From assembly GCA_965279565.1 (NCBI GenBank), contig OZ257249.1, positions 1,984,001 through 2,048,000 on the forward strand: a stretch of DNA of 64,000 bases. The letters are read 5' to 3'. Shown here one piece after another: positions 8,344 to 17,361 of the stretch. Made by a program: the position numbers and the translations under genes. The stretch is from Tagaea sp965279565 (GTDB lineage: Bacteria; Pseudomonadota; Alphaproteobacteria; CACIAM-22H2). A model generated the notes under the pieces. It had not been told where the DNA came from and ran no database searches. It saw only the letters and a program-made list of their open reading frames with translations. The first letter of the stretch is position 1. The number at the start of each line of letters is the position of its first letter.

Positions 8344-9362
8344 GCGGCCAGCCGCCGGCGTTCGCGCCAGATCATGCCGGCGAAGAAGGGTGCCCCGATC
8401 GCGGCGGTGACGAGGCCCACGGGCATCTCGGCCGGTGCCACCGCCACGCGCGCCAGCGTGTCGGCGGCAATCAGCAGCGCCGCCCCGCCGGCGGCCGACA
8501 GCGGCAGCACATGGCGATGAAGCGGACCGGTCGCCAGCCGCACCAGATGCGGCACGACCAGCCCGACGAAACCGATGGGCCCCGCGACCGACACGGCCGC
8601 ACCCACGCTCGCCGCGACGCCGATCACGGCGATGCGCTTCATGCGCTCCACGCGGATGCCGAGATGGCCGGCCTCGCGCTCGCCCAGGATCAGCGCGTCG
8701 AGCGTGCGCGCAAGCAGCGGGGAAAGGCACAGCACGGCGAGGGCGGGCGGGGCCACGAGCGCGAGCCGCTCCCACGTGGCGCCGCCGAGGCTGCCGAGAA
8801 TCCAGAACGTGATGTCGCGAAGCTGCCGGTCGTCGCTGGCATAGATGATCGTGCCGGTCGCGGCACCCGCAAGCGCGTTGGCGGCAATGCCCGCCAGCAC
8901 GAGCGTGGCGACCGGCGTGCGCCCGCCGGTCGAAGCGAGCCGTTCCACGCCCGCGGCCGCGACCAGCGCGCAGACGAACGCGAAGGCCGGCAGCATGAAG
9001 CCGCCCGCATGGCCCAGGAAGATCGCGAGTGCGGCCCCGAACGCGGCGCCGTTCGACACGCCCAGCACGCCGGGATCGGCAAGCGGGTTGCGGAACAGCC
9101 CCTGCATGATTGCCCCGGCAAGGCCGAGTACCGCGCCGACTGCGCCGGCGAGCAGCACGCGCGGCAGGCGCAGCACCGCGACGACCGCGACCGCCTGCGC
9201 GTCGGCCTCATGCCCGCCCAGGACGGCGGCGACAAGTGCGTCGAACACGGCACCGGGCGACAGGTAGAGCGGCCCCGTGCCGAGTGCCAGCAGGGCGACC
9301 GCAGCCAGGCCGGAAAGTGCGGCGAGATTGATCCGCCAGGTCACGGCGCGTCGGCGAGCCAC
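8340..9362 (-). CDS. hmuU: Haem ABC transporter permease HmuU (FecCD family)
   Basis: A 340-residue FecCD/BtuC-type permease with about ten transmembrane helices. Family landmarks are RLPRVLLAGAVGAVLGLAG near residue 65, LFRNPLADPGVLGVSNGA, and the C-terminal GPIGFVGLVVPHLVR, which contacts the ATPase. Length is normal for the family. It overlaps hmuT upstream by 22 bases and hmuV downstream by four. With HmuT as the periplasmic receptor it moves haem into the cytoplasm. Confidence 0.93.
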   Translation of the reverse strand: MARRRAVTWRINLAALSGLAAVALLALGTGPLYLSPGAVFDALVAAVLGGHEADAQAVAVVAVLRLPRVLLAGAVGAVLGLAGAIMQGLFRNPLADPGVLGVSNGAAFGAALAIFLGHAGGFMLPAFAFVCALVAAAGVERLASTGGRTPVATLVLAGIAANALAGAATGTIIYASDDRQLRDITFWILGSLGGATWERLALVAPPALAVLCLSPLLARTLDALILGEREAGHLGIRVERMKRIAVIGVAASVGAAVSVAGPIGFVGLVVPHLVRLATGPLHRHVLPLSAAGGAALLIAADTLARVAVAPAEMPVGLVTAAIGAPFFAGMIWRERRRLAA

Positions 9363-10210
9363 GCGCGCGCGGGCATCGGTGCGAGTTCCGCCTGAGGGTG
9401 CAGGGCGCGTGCGAGTGCGTGCGCCGCGTGCGCCGTGCGCGGCCCGAAGCCGAGCAGGTAGACCGCATCGAGCGTCACGACCGGCGTGTCGCGCAGCGTG
9501 GCGAACTGGGGCAGGGCGCGGAACGCGGCGAGTCCGCCGAGTGCGGCCAGCGTCTGGTCTGTCGCGAGGATCGCGTCGGGGCGCGCGGCGACCAGCGCCT
9601 CGGGCGACAGTGGCTTGTAGCCGCGATAGGCGTCGACCGCGTTGGCCGCACCGGCAAGCTCGATGATGCTCGACGCCGCCGTCTCGCGGCCGGCCGCCAT
9701 CGGCGCACCGCCGCCGGCCGACAGCACGAACAGCACGCGTGGCCGTTTGAGTCCGGCGACGTCGCGCGCGAGCCGGGCGAAGTCCGCCTCGACCGCGGCG
9801 GCGACGTCGGCCGCCTTCGCTTCGAGGCCCAGTGCGCGCCCCACCGTTCCCACGCGCGCGACGACCGCGGCGGCGTCGTAGCCGTCGCCCGCGCGCAGCA
9901 CGCGCACGCCGGCGGCCGCAAGCTGCGCGATCGTGGCGGGCGGGCCCGCCTCTTCGGCCGCGATCAGCAGGTCCGGGCGCACCGAGGCGATGCCCTCCGC
10001 CCCCAGCGTGCGCAGATAGCCCATCTGCGGCAGCTTGCGCGCGGCAGAGGGGAACAGGCTTGTCGTGTCGACCGCGACGAGCCGGTCGGCGGCACCCAGC
10101 GCGTAGACGATCTCGGTCAGGCCGCTGCCCGCGACGGCGATGCGCCTGGGCGGCTCGGCCGCCGAAGCCGACGTCGCCGCCAGCAGGAACAGGACGAGCG
10201 CCGCGCGCAT
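9341..10210 (-). CDS. hmuT: Haem-binding periplasmic protein HmuT
   Basis: A 289-residue periplasmic solute-binding protein of the cobalamin/haem type (TroA-like fold). A signal peptide MRAALVLFLLAATSASAAEP is followed by IAVAGSGLTEIVYALGA. The segment MGYLRTLGAEGIASVRPDLL contains the tyrosine that ligates haem in HmuT/ShuT relatives (family knowledge; residue assignment inferred). It has the single long helix linking two lobes and no lipobox, so it should be soluble in the periplasm. It overlaps hmuU and lies two bases after hmuS. Confidence 0.9.
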   Translation of the reverse strand: MRAALVLFLLAATSASAAEPPRRIAVAGSGLTEIVYALGAADRLVAVDTTSLFPSAARKLPQMGYLRTLGAEGIASVRPDLLIAAEEAGPPATIAQLAAAGVRVLRAGDGYDAAAVVARVGTVGRALGLEAKAADVAAAVEADFARLARDVAGLKRPRVLFVLSAGGGAPMAAGRETAASSIIELAGAANAVDAYRGYKPLSPEALVAARPDAILATDQTLAALGGLAAFRALPQFATLRDTPVVTLDAVYLLGFGPRTAHAAHALARALHPQAELAPMPARAWLADAP

Positions 10211-10212
10211 CG

Positions 10213-11259
10213 TCAGTTCGCCTCCGCGGCGGCGACTTCGTCGACCAGCTCGCGCCAGCGCAGGTTCTCGGGCACCCCGGGCTTGCGCTTGCCGAACAGC
10301 GTGACGATCGTGCTGCCCGCCGCGTCGTACGCCTCGATCGACGTGACGATGCCGTCGACGGTCGGCTTGCGCACCAGCCACACGCTCGCGATGTCGGGTT
10401 CCTTCAGGTGCAGGTTGAAGGTCGGGTCGAGCACGTTGAACCACTCGCCCATCTGCTTGAGCCGCTCGACCGGGCCGGAATGGATCTGGATGCAGGCGTC
10501 GTTGCCCACGAAGACCATGATGGCGAGCTTCTTCTCGGCCGCGGCTTCCAGCGTGCGGCGCACGGCACCGGTCCCGAGCGGACGGGCGAGATCGGCACCG
10601 GCCAGGCGCATCGCCTGCACGCGGCCGACGGCGAACTTGCGCAGCAGGCCGAAGAAGTCGTGCGTGTCGCGCAGCGCGTTCCACGCCGCGCGCAGGCCCA
10701 CGACGTCGATTTCAGAGTCCGGCCGATCGGGCTGCGGCTGGCGCACGGGCGCGAAGGTCGGGGCCGTGCCCTCGGGTGCCGCGAAGCGCTGGACGAGCGC
10801 TTCATAGGCCGCCATGTCGGTTTCCTGCGTGCAATAGATCTTATGGATGGCGCGACCGGCGGCGTCGAAGAACTGCAGGCTCGGCCGGCGCTTGCTCTGC
10901 GCATCCGGGCGCACCGCGAAGCCGAAGGACCAGTTGCGCAGGAACAGACGCAGGTCGATATCCTCGCCCAGTGCCAGGCCCATCGGGCCCTCGGCCTCGA
11001 CATTGAGATACTGGCCGTGGCGTTCGTGCACGCACGATGCGTTGCGCGTCAGCGCCATCACGCGGCCCAGCGCGCCGACGGCGGGCAGCAGCTTCGCCCA
11101 GTCGGCCGCGAGCGGCGTGACCTCGCTGCCGGCCTCGATCTGCAGCAGTGCCGCTTCCGGTTCGCCGAGCAGGCGTGCGGCGTCGTAGATGCGCAGTGCG
11201 GGGCGTTCGGCGGCAAGTGCCTGCCAGCGGGACGCGAGGTCGGTCGGGGTCGAAAGCAT
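10213..11259 (-). CDS. hmuS: Haemin-degrading factor HmuS/HemS
   Basis: A 348-residue cytoplasmic HemS-family protein built of two similar halves, each about 170 residues. It accepts imported haem and releases iron or passes haem on. Visible family segments are GRVMALTRNASCVHERHGQY in the first half and IMVFVGNDACIQIHSGPVE in the second. I start at MLSTPTDLASRW because GGAGGACC lies directly before that ATG; an in-frame ATG twelve bases earlier (MEDH) would bury the ribosome site inside the gene. That earlier ATG shares a base with the tonB stop. Confidence 0.92.
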   Translation of the reverse strand: MLSTPTDLASRWQALAAERPALRIYDAARLLGEPEAALLQIEAGSEVTPLAADWAKLLPAVGALGRVMALTRNASCVHERHGQYLNVEAEGPMGLALGEDIDLRLFLRNWSFGFAVRPDAQSKRRPSLQFFDAAGRAIHKIYCTQETDMAAYEALVQRFAAPEGTAPTFAPVRQPQPDRPDSEIDVVGLRAAWNALRDTHDFFGLLRKFAVGRVQAMRLAGADLARPLGTGAVRRTLEAAAEKKLAIMVFVGNDACIQIHSGPVERLKQMGEWFNVLDPTFNLHLKEPDIASVWLVRKPTVDGIVTSIEAYDAAGSTIVTLFGKRKPGVPENLRWRELVDEVAAAEAN

Positions 11260-11270
11260 GTGGTCCTCCA

Positions 11271-12104
11271 TCAGTTGAGTTCGAAGCGCACCGGGATCTC
11301 GACCCAGGCGACGATGGCGTCGCCGTCGCGCCGCGCCGGCTCGAAGCGCCAGTGGCGCACCGCACCCAGTGCGGCGACGTCGAGGCTCTCCACGCCGGAC
11401 GAGCGCCACAGGACGATCTCGGATGTCGAGCCGTCGGCCAGGACGAGGCAGCGCAGCACGGCCGTGCCGCCGAGGCCGAGTTCGACCGCGCGGCGCGGAT
11501 AGACGGGCGGGACCGGCGGGGCGCGGAAGCTCGCGCTGGTCACGACGGGAATGGAGGCGGGCGGTGCCGGCGGTGCCGCGACCGGGGCGACCGGTGCGGG
11601 AAGCGATGCCGCCTGTACGGGCGGTTCGGCCGACGGCGCGGCCGGCAGGTCGACGGCGACGGGCAGTTCGACCGGTGCGGGCGGAACGTCGCGCGCGACG
11701 GCGGCCGGCTTGGGCGACTGCCTCGCGCGCGGACGCGCGGGGGGCTTGGGCGGCGGTGCCGGAAGCGGCGCGAGTTCCGCGACCGGCGGGGGCGGCGGTT
11801 CCGGCTGCACGACGGGCTCGGGCTCGGGCGGAAGCTCGACGGCCGCGGCCTGTTCGGGTGCCGCCGCCGGTTGGGGCGGGCGAGGTTCTTCCGCCGGTGC
11901 CGGCGGTGCATGTGTCGCGACCCGTTCGACGGGTGCGGGCATTTCGAACAGCACCGCGTAGGAAGGTGCCGGCTCAGGCGGGCGGGGTGCGGCCACGAAG
12001 GCCGCCGCCACGCCGAACGCCAGCCCGTGCCCGACGAGCGACAGCAATGCCGCCCGCGGGTGGAACCGACCGCCGTCCGACGCGAGGGCGAGCCCGTCCG
12101 CCAT
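11271..12104 (-). CDS. tonB: TonB-family energy transducer
   Basis: A 277-residue TonB protein. It has a short cytoplasmic N-terminus and a membrane anchor near residues 19-38, then a long Pro/Ala/Glu-rich periplasmic spacer (about 45-190) with repeated EPEPV and PPPP runs. A conserved C-terminal domain follows (PPVPPVYPRRAVELGLGG to HWRFEPARRDG). TonB transmits proton-motive force from ExbB/ExbD to outer-membrane receptors. No exbB or exbD lies in the window, so it must borrow an ExbBD pair encoded elsewhere. Its place between receptor and hmuS suggests it is dedicated to haem. Confidence 0.88.
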   Translation of the reverse strand: MADGLALASDGGRFHPRAALLSLVGHGLAFGVAAAFVAAPRPPEPAPSYAVLFEMPAPVERVATHAPPAPAEEPRPPQPAAAPEQAAAVELPPEPEPVVQPEPPPPPVAELAPLPAPPPKPPARPRARQSPKPAAVARDVPPAPVELPVAVDLPAAPSAEPPVQAASLPAPVAPVAAPPAPPASIPVVTSASFRAPPVPPVYPRRAVELGLGGTAVLRCLVLADGSTSEIVLWRSSGVESLDVAALGAVRHWRFEPARRDGDAIVAWVEIPVRFELN

Positions 12105-12106
12105 CC

Positions 12107-14131
12107 TCAGAAGCGCCAGCTCACGGCGAGCTTGGCGTTGCGGCCCACTTCGTAGAACGGGGCCGGCGTGGCCGAGTTCCAGTTCGAGCGGCGGTAGACC
12201 TTGTCGAACAGGTTGTCGACCCCGAGATCGACGCGCATGTCCTTGATCGGTTCCATCGTCGGCTGCCAGCTGGCGAACACGTCCCACAGCATGTAGCCGC
12301 CGGTCGTCGGCGTTCCGGACGGCACGCGCTTCTGGGCCGCGTTGGCGACCGAACGGCCGCCGAGCGTGAAGCCGCTGTCGAGGAAGCGGTAGCCCAGCGA
12401 GAACGACACCTTGTCGGCGGGCGTGTCGGAGAGCGGCTGGCTGGTGACGCGGTTGTCGCCGCGGAGCGCGCTCGCACCCAGCGCCCCGAACCAGGTGCGC
12501 GCGTCGTAGCGGATCTCGGCCTCCGCACCCTGGATGCGCGCCTTCGACACGTTCGTGATGGTCGAGGTCGTCGCCGTCACGACTTCCGAGATGTAGTCCT
12601 CCAGATCGTTGACGAAATAGGCGGCGCGGGCGCGCAGCCGGTCGCCGGGAAGTGCCACGTTCGAGAAGCGCAGGTTGACGCCGCCTTCCTTGTTCGCGGA
12701 GGTTTCCGGCCGCACGTTCGGATTGACGACCCAGTTGTTGCCCGGAAAGTGCTGGCCGCTGATATAGACTTCGGTCAGCGAAGGTGCCCGGAACGCCTCG
12801 GCATAGGAGAGATAGGGCGACATCCACGGCGTGACGTGGAAGGCGACCGACGCCTTGGGCGAGAAATGGTCGACGTCCTTGCGGATCGGGTTGCCGCTGG
12901 CTTCCTGGGTGAACATGTCGTAGCGCAGGCCCGGCGTGAACGTGGCCCACTTGCCGAAATCGATCTCGTCCTGGACGAAGATGCCGTAGATGCGCTGCTC
13001 GGATTCCGGATAGTCGGTGCGGGGCGCGCCGTTGCGCCGGCTCGTCTGCGCATCGACATAGCCGTCGACCCCATAGGTCAGGGCGTGCGCGTCGGTCGTT
13101 CCGATCTCGAAACGCGACGTGTTCTGGATATCGAAGCCGTTGGTCTCGAGCTTGGTGTCGTCCTTGCGGTTGATCGTGGTGGCCGCACCGCCCACGCCCT
13201 TCTCGAGGATGTCGATCTGGTTGCGGTAGGCGACGGCCTTGAAATCGACGAGCCGGTTCGTCGGTGCCGCATAGGCCCAGTTGACCGCGTAGCTGTGCTG
13301 GCGCGTGTCGCGGTCGGTCAGCGTCGAGGTCGCCGTGGAGTTGCCGAGATTGGCGTCGAGCGGGATCGTGTGGTCGTCGCGGTACTGGATCGTCGAGAAG
13401 CCGATGCGGTTGCCCGGCGCGATGTCGTAGCCGATCTTGAACATGCCGCTCCACAGGTCGTCGCCCGACCACGGGACATCGGTGCCACGACCGTCGTGGA
13501 AGTTGCCGTTCGATCGGCCCGCGAAGTTCGCGACGATGTCGGCGCCGCCGCCCTTCATGGCGCCGGTGAGGCTCGCCAGGCGCTGAGAGTTGTTGGTCTG
13601 GTAGCCGACCTTGGCGCGACCGCCCACCGTGGCGCCCTGCTTCAGGATGTCTTCGGCATCGACCGTGCGCATGTTGATGGCGCCGCCGACCGCACCGCTG
13701 CCGAACAGCAGCGAGCCCGGCCCGCGCACCACGTCGACCTGCTTGAACAGGTCGGGGTCGATGAACATGCGGCCGCGGTGGCCGGCCGAGAAGTTGTTGC
13801 GCACGCCGTCGACGCGCATGACGACGCGTTCGTCCGACAGGCCGCGGATCGTGATCTGCTTGACCGTGTTGCGCGGCACGCCGAAGGCGTCGACGCCGGG
13901 CATGTCCTTGAGCAGGTCGTCGAGGCTCTGCGGCTGGCGGCGCTCGATCTCCTCGCTGTCGACGACCGAGACCGACGTGGCGGCGTCGCCGGCGACGCGC
14001 TGGGTGCGCGTGGCGCTCGACACGACGGCGTCGAGCGGGGTCGCGGCGTTCTGGGCGGCGGCGGCGAAGGGCAGCAGGAAAAGTGCGGCGGCGGAAACGG
14101 ACGTACGGCGTACGGCAGCCATGGGCTTCAA
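12107..14131 (-). CDS. hmuR: TonB-dependent haem/haemoglobin receptor HmuR
   Basis: A 674-residue outer-membrane TonB-dependent receptor. A signal peptide ends near AAAAQNAATP; a TonB-box-like DAVVSSATRT follows. The plug domain has LDDLLKDMPGVDAFGVPRN, IRGLSDERVVMRVDGVR and VRGPGSLLFGSGAVGGAI. A 22-stranded barrel ends KLAVSWRF with the terminal Phe needed for assembly. The FRAP-like FRAPSLTE and a NPNVRPETS box resemble the HmuR/HutA/ShuA haem receptors. A downstream Met (MAAVRR, 14122) is an alternative start. It is the second gene of the operon, after hemP. Confidence 0.92.
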   Translation of the reverse strand: MKPMAAVRRTSVSAAALFLLPFAAAAQNAATPLDAVVSSATRTQRVAGDAATSVSVVDSEEIERRQPQSLDDLLKDMPGVDAFGVPRNTVKQITIRGLSDERVVMRVDGVRNNFSAGHRGRMFIDPDLFKQVDVVRGPGSLLFGSGAVGGAINMRTVDAEDILKQGATVGGRAKVGYQTNNSQRLASLTGAMKGGGADIVANFAGRSNGNFHDGRGTDVPWSGDDLWSGMFKIGYDIAPGNRIGFSTIQYRDDHTIPLDANLGNSTATSTLTDRDTRQHSYAVNWAYAAPTNRLVDFKAVAYRNQIDILEKGVGGAATTINRKDDTKLETNGFDIQNTSRFEIGTTDAHALTYGVDGYVDAQTSRRNGAPRTDYPESEQRIYGIFVQDEIDFGKWATFTPGLRYDMFTQEASGNPIRKDVDHFSPKASVAFHVTPWMSPYLSYAEAFRAPSLTEVYISGQHFPGNNWVVNPNVRPETSANKEGGVNLRFSNVALPGDRLRARAAYFVNDLEDYISEVVTATTSTITNVSKARIQGAEAEIRYDARTWFGALGASALRGDNRVTSQPLSDTPADKVSFSLGYRFLDSGFTLGGRSVANAAQKRVPSGTPTTGGYMLWDVFASWQPTMEPIKDMRVDLGVDNLFDKVYRRSNWNSATPAPFYEVGRNAKLAVSWRF

Positions 14132-14236
14132 TCCTCGGTACGGGTGAGGACCTGGGCTGGCTGGCTTTCCGACGGGACGCGTGTCGGCGGCTGGCTGGCG
14201 GACGGTCGGGGGGACTCTGTCGGTGCGGCTTGCGGC

Positions 14237-14413
14237 CTACTTGGTCAGCAGCAGCTTGCCGTTCTTGGTGACGCGCAGCAGATAGGCCTCGCCGCAATGA
14301 AGGATGCTCAGCTCCTGCCGGCCGGCGAGCAGCACCTTGCTGTCGATGGCGCGGGCGTCGGCCGGGACGGTTGCGGGGCGAGAAACGGGGGGCGAGGACG
14401 TCTCGGTTGTCAT
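14237..14413 (-). CDS. hemP: Haemin uptake protein HemP
   Basis: A 58-residue protein that ends LLRVTKNGKLLLTK, the diagnostic HemP tail, preceded by VLLAGRQELSILHCGEAYL. HemP proteins are small cytoplasmic regulators or helpers at the head of haem uptake operons; in several proteobacteria they activate the receptor gene (known for the family, not shown here). It lies 105 bases upstream of the receptor start and just downstream of a Fur-like site. Its short length makes it easy to miss, but all features fit. Confidence 0.9.
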   Translation of the reverse strand: MTTETSSPPVSRPATVPADARAIDSKVLLAGRQELSILHCGEAYLLRVTKNGKLLLTK

Positions 14414-14442
14414 TGCGGGAGAATTAACATGGTGATTTTTCT

Positions 14443-14464
14443 AATGCAAATGATTCTTAGTAAC
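14443..14464 (-). promoter_or_regulatory. Fur-like operator and promoter region of the haem operon
   Basis: About 30 bases upstream of the hemP ATG there is AATGCAAATGATTCTTAGTA, in a short A+T-rich stretch. The half GCAAATGAT matches the left arm of classical Fur boxes well; the right half is weaker. Iron-repressed expression of haem uptake is expected. An Irr or RirA site could also be present in this lineage, so the regulator name is an inference. Confidence 0.5.
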
Positions 14465-14509
14465 ATTAAACATGTATAGATATCAGTCTATTGACGAGAA
14501 CCCTTCTCG

Positions 14510-15553
14510 TTAGCGACGGGCTGCGACCTTGTCGAGGAAGGCGCGCAAGGTCGGGCCCCACTTGGCCGCGTCCGCGCCTGAGGCCTGGTGGCCGAACTCG
14601 CTGTCGATCTCGAAATACTCGGCCGACACGCCGGCCGCCGCCAGTTTCGCCATCACCGGCTGCTTCAGCGTCGGCGGGAACAGCCTGTCCGTGCGCGACA
14701 GGATGTAGAGCGTGCGCGCGCGGATCTTCGCAAGCTCGGGCTCGGCGTCGTAGGCCTGCGAGGCGCGCATCAGTGCGATCAGCGAGTTCGCGTCGAACTC
14801 CTTCGCCCACTGGGCGGCACGCCGGTCGATCTCGGCGCGGCGCGCGACGGGATCGGGGAAGGCGGCGGCGAGTTCTTCCATGGCGCCGTATTTCAGCAAC
14901 GTCTCGACGCGCAGTTCCGTCATCGCGGAATCGATGCCGCCGGTCGCGTAATAGTGGCCGCCGTTCCAGTTGGGATGTGCGGCGAAGCGCGCGACGAGCC
15001 GTTCGTCGGCACCGGCATCGCGCGGGGCGCGCAGGTCGGTGATGACGGGCACGATCGCGTCGACGAAATCGGGATGCCGCACGCCCCACGTGAAGGCCTG
15101 GAACCCGCCATAGGACGGGCCGACGACGGCGGCGAGGCGCTTGACGCCGAGTGCTTCGAGCATCGCGCGCTGCGCGGCGACGATGTCGGGCAGCGAGAAG
15201 CGCGGGAAGTCGGGGCCGTAGGGCCGGCCGGTGCGCGGATCGACGCTGCGCGGACAGGTCGAGCCATAGGACGAGCCCAGCATGTTGGAGCTGACGACGA
15301 AATAGCGGTCGGTATCGATCGGCTTGCCCGGTCCCACGAGCGGCCCCCACGAGCCTTCGCCCGAGGGCCCGTGCGTGTCGGTGAAACGGTGGCTCGACGT
15401 GAAGCCGTGCGTGACGAGGATCGCGTTGCGTCCGTCGGGGGCGAGCTTTCCGTACGAGACGAACGCGACGGTCGCTTGCGCAAGCGTCTCGCCCGATTCG
15501 AGGCGGAAATCGCGGATCGTGTGGGCGCGGTCGGGGGCGGCGATGTTTTCCAT
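14510..15553 (-). CDS. MetX-like alpha/beta hydrolase (homoserine O-acetyltransferase family)
   Basis: A 347-residue alpha/beta-hydrolase of the MetX family. Visible features: VTHGFTSSHRF oxyanion region, SSNMLGSSYGSTCPRSVDP (the family segment near residue 90), nucleophile elbow GPSYGGFQAF (about 145), acid residue in SRTDRLFPP and His in EFGHQASGADAAKWGP. True MetX enzymes have GGSMGGMQ at the elbow, so the GPSYGG variant makes homoserine acetylation uncertain. Related proteins act as esterases or acyltransferases of unknown substrate. It is transcribed divergently from the TauD-importer cluster. Confidence 0.75.
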   Translation of the reverse strand: MENIAAPDRAHTIRDFRLESGETLAQATVAFVSYGKLAPDGRNAILVTHGFTSSHRFTDTHGPSGEGSWGPLVGPGKPIDTDRYFVVSSNMLGSSYGSTCPRSVDPRTGRPYGPDFPRFSLPDIVAAQRAMLEALGVKRLAAVVGPSYGGFQAFTWGVRHPDFVDAIVPVITDLRAPRDAGADERLVARFAAHPNWNGGHYYATGGIDSAMTELRVETLLKYGAMEELAAAFPDPVARRAEIDRRAAQWAKEFDANSLIALMRASQAYDAEPELAKIRARTLYILSRTDRLFPPTLKQPVMAKLAAAGVSAEYFEIDSEFGHQASGADAAKWGPTLRAFLDKVAARR

Positions 15554-15599
15554 CGCGCGAACGTAGCACGACGCATATTTCCGTCTAGAAAATACAAAT

Positions 15600-15628
15600 T
15601 TGACTCTTTATGGACCACCTAGTATGAA
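15600..15628 (+). promoter_or_regulatory. Probable promoter of the TauD-importer operon
   Basis: TTGACT and TATGAA sit 17 bases apart, a good sigma-70 spacing, in a brief A+T-rich gap between divergent genes. It lies about 45 bases before the favoured GTG start of the TauD gene. The downstream GntR/FadR gene is a likely local regulator, but I could not identify its operator with confidence. Confidence 0.45.
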
Positions 15629-15674
15629 TTCGCCCCAAGTCGATTCCAGATTCGACAACCGGGAGGGAGCCGCC

Positions 15675-16583
15675 GTGTCCGTCCAGATCGCTGAAAAATC
15701 GCGTATTTCCGTCACTCCGGTGTCCGATGCGCTGGGCGCCGAGGTTTCGGGCGTCGATCTGGCGAATCTCTCGACGGACCAATTTGACCTAATCCAGAAG
15801 GCGCTGAACGACCACATGGTGCTGCGCTTCCGCGGCACGAACCTCAACGACATCGACTTCACGCATTTCGCCGCGCGCTTCGGGGACATCCTCCCGTCGC
15901 CCAGCTACACGCGCTCGCGCCCGGTCTATATCGCCGAAGCGCCGCTGGTCACCGTGATCTCGAACGTCACCGAGGACGGCAAGCCGGTCGGCGAGCATGG
16001 CGACGGCGAGCTGCACTGGCACACCGACCTCGCCTTCACCGAAACGCCGTCGGCGCTGACGATGCTGCTCGCGCGCGAAGTGCCGCCGGCGGGCGGCAAC
16101 ACGAGCTTCGCCAACATGTACCGCGCCTACGAAGGCCTGCCGGCCGAGCTGCGCAAGCGCCTGTCGATGCTGAAGCTCAAGCACCAGGCCAGCCACAACG
16201 CGCAGGGCGGCAAGCGGCCGGGCTATTCGCACTTGAACATCAGCGATCCGCGCGAGATGCCAGGCCCGATCCACCCGATGGTGCGCGTGCATCCGCTGAG
16301 CGGCCGCACGGCGCTCTATCTGGGCCGGCGCTTCGGCGCGTATATCCCGGGCCTGACGCTTGCCGAGAGCGAGGCGCTGCTCGACGAGGTGTGGGCCGCC
16401 GCGATCAGCCCGTCGAACGTGTGGTCGCAGAGCTGGCAGGTCGGCGATCTGGTCGTCTGGGACAACCGCGCCACGATGCACCGGCGCGAGAGTTTCAAGG
16501 GGCAGGGACTGCGGCGCATGCACCGGCTGACGACGCGCGGCGAACGGCCGGTCGGCCTCGTCGCCGATCCGGTCGAGTTCTAG
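15675..16583 (+). CDS. TauD/TfdA-family 2-oxoglutarate dioxygenase
   Basis: A 302-residue Fe(II)/2-oxoglutarate oxygenase. The iron site is HWHTDLAF (HxD) with the distal His in WDNRATMHRRE, and the 2OG Arg is likely in the following RMHRLTTRGE. The N-terminus VTPVSDALGAEVSGVDLANL is typical of the family. I prefer the GTG at 15675, which has GGGAGGGA six bases upstream. In-frame ATGs at 15600 and 15624 lie within or before the promoter and add non-family residues. Substrates in the family include taurine, 2,4-D and alkyl sulfates. The neighbouring importer suggests it oxidises the imported compound. Confidence 0.85.
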   Translation: MSVQIAEKSRISVTPVSDALGAEVSGVDLANLSTDQFDLIQKALNDHMVLRFRGTNLNDIDFTHFAARFGDILPSPSYTRSRPVYIAEAPLVTVISNVTEDGKPVGEHGDGELHWHTDLAFTETPSALTMLLAREVPPAGGNTSFANMYRAYEGLPAELRKRLSMLKLKHQASHNAQGGKRPGYSHLNISDPREMPGPIHPMVRVHPLSGRTALYLGRRFGAYIPGLTLAESEALLDEVWAAAISPSNVWSQSWQVGDLVVWDNRATMHRRESFKGQGLRRMHRLTTRGERPVGLVADPVEF

Positions 16584-16584
16584 G

Positions 16585-17331
16585 ATGGGCGACGCCGATC
16601 CCGCACAGATCGACGCGGAACCCGGCGAGCGCGCACGCCGCACGCTGCAGAGCCGCGTGTTCGAGCAGCTGCGCCGCCTGATCGACCGCGGCGAGTTCCC
16701 GAAGGATTTCAAGCTGCCGACGGAAGCCGAGCTGGGTACCCGCTTCGGCGTGTCGCGCGTCGTCGTGCGGGGCGCTTTGATGCGCCTGCGCGAGGCGGGC
16801 TATATCCGCTCGCTGCAGGGCTCGGGCAGCGTGGTCGTGCGCGGGCCGGCGTTCGGGGCACTCGTCTATCCGGCGGTGCAGACGATCGGCGATCTCGAGC
16901 GGCTCTACGAGTTCCGCATCACGGTCGAGGCGCAGTCGGCCGAGCTTGCCGCGCGCATGCACACGCCCGAGACGCTGGAAGTGATCGAGGACGCGCTGCG
17001 CGAGGCCGACAAGATGGTCGAGCTCGGCACGCCCGAGCTTGCCGCCGACCTCAATTTCCGTTTCCACCGCGCCGTGGCGCTGGCCACCGGCAACCCGTAT
17101 TTCATCGTCACGCTGGAGCGCATCCCGAACTTGATCGGGTTCGGGCGCGTGCAGGTGAAGAATTTCGGCATCGAGGATCCGATCGAGCGCCTGCGCGGAA
17201 TCGGCGCCGACCACTGGTCGATCTACGAGGCGATCCGCAGCCGCGACGCGCATCGCGCGCGCGCCGAGATGGAAAGCCACATCGGTGCCGCCCGCAAATA
17301 CATCTTCGAACGCCAGCCAATCGCCGAATAA
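16585..17331 (+). CDS. GntR-family regulator (FadR/FCD subfamily)
   Basis: A 248-residue transcription factor. The N-terminal winged helix (about 20-85) reads RVFEQLRRLIDRGEF, then LPTEAELGTRFGVSRVVVRG. The C-terminal FCD domain is all-helical, with likely metal or ligand residues in the stretch LNFRFHRAVALATGN and a late His. It starts one base after the TauD stop and precedes the importer, so it probably senses the imported carboxylate or sugar acid and represses this operon. Confidence 0.88.
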   Translation: MGDADPAQIDAEPGERARRTLQSRVFEQLRRLIDRGEFPKDFKLPTEAELGTRFGVSRVVVRGALMRLREAGYIRSLQGSGSVVVRGPAFGALVYPAVQTIGDLERLYEFRITVEAQSAELAARMHTPETLEVIEDALREADKMVELGTPELAADLNFRFHRAVALATGNPYFIVTLERIPNLIGFGRVQVKNFGIEDPIERLRGIGADHWSIYEAIRSRDAHRARAEMESHIGAARKYIFERQPIAE

Positions 17332-17361
17332 GAAAAAGCCAGCCCCCGGAGGATTCCCCAC

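Noticed and set aside
14510..15553. A genuine metX gene
   Set aside because: The nucleophile elbow is GPSYGG rather than GGSMGG and no methionine genes adjoin; named only as MetX-like.
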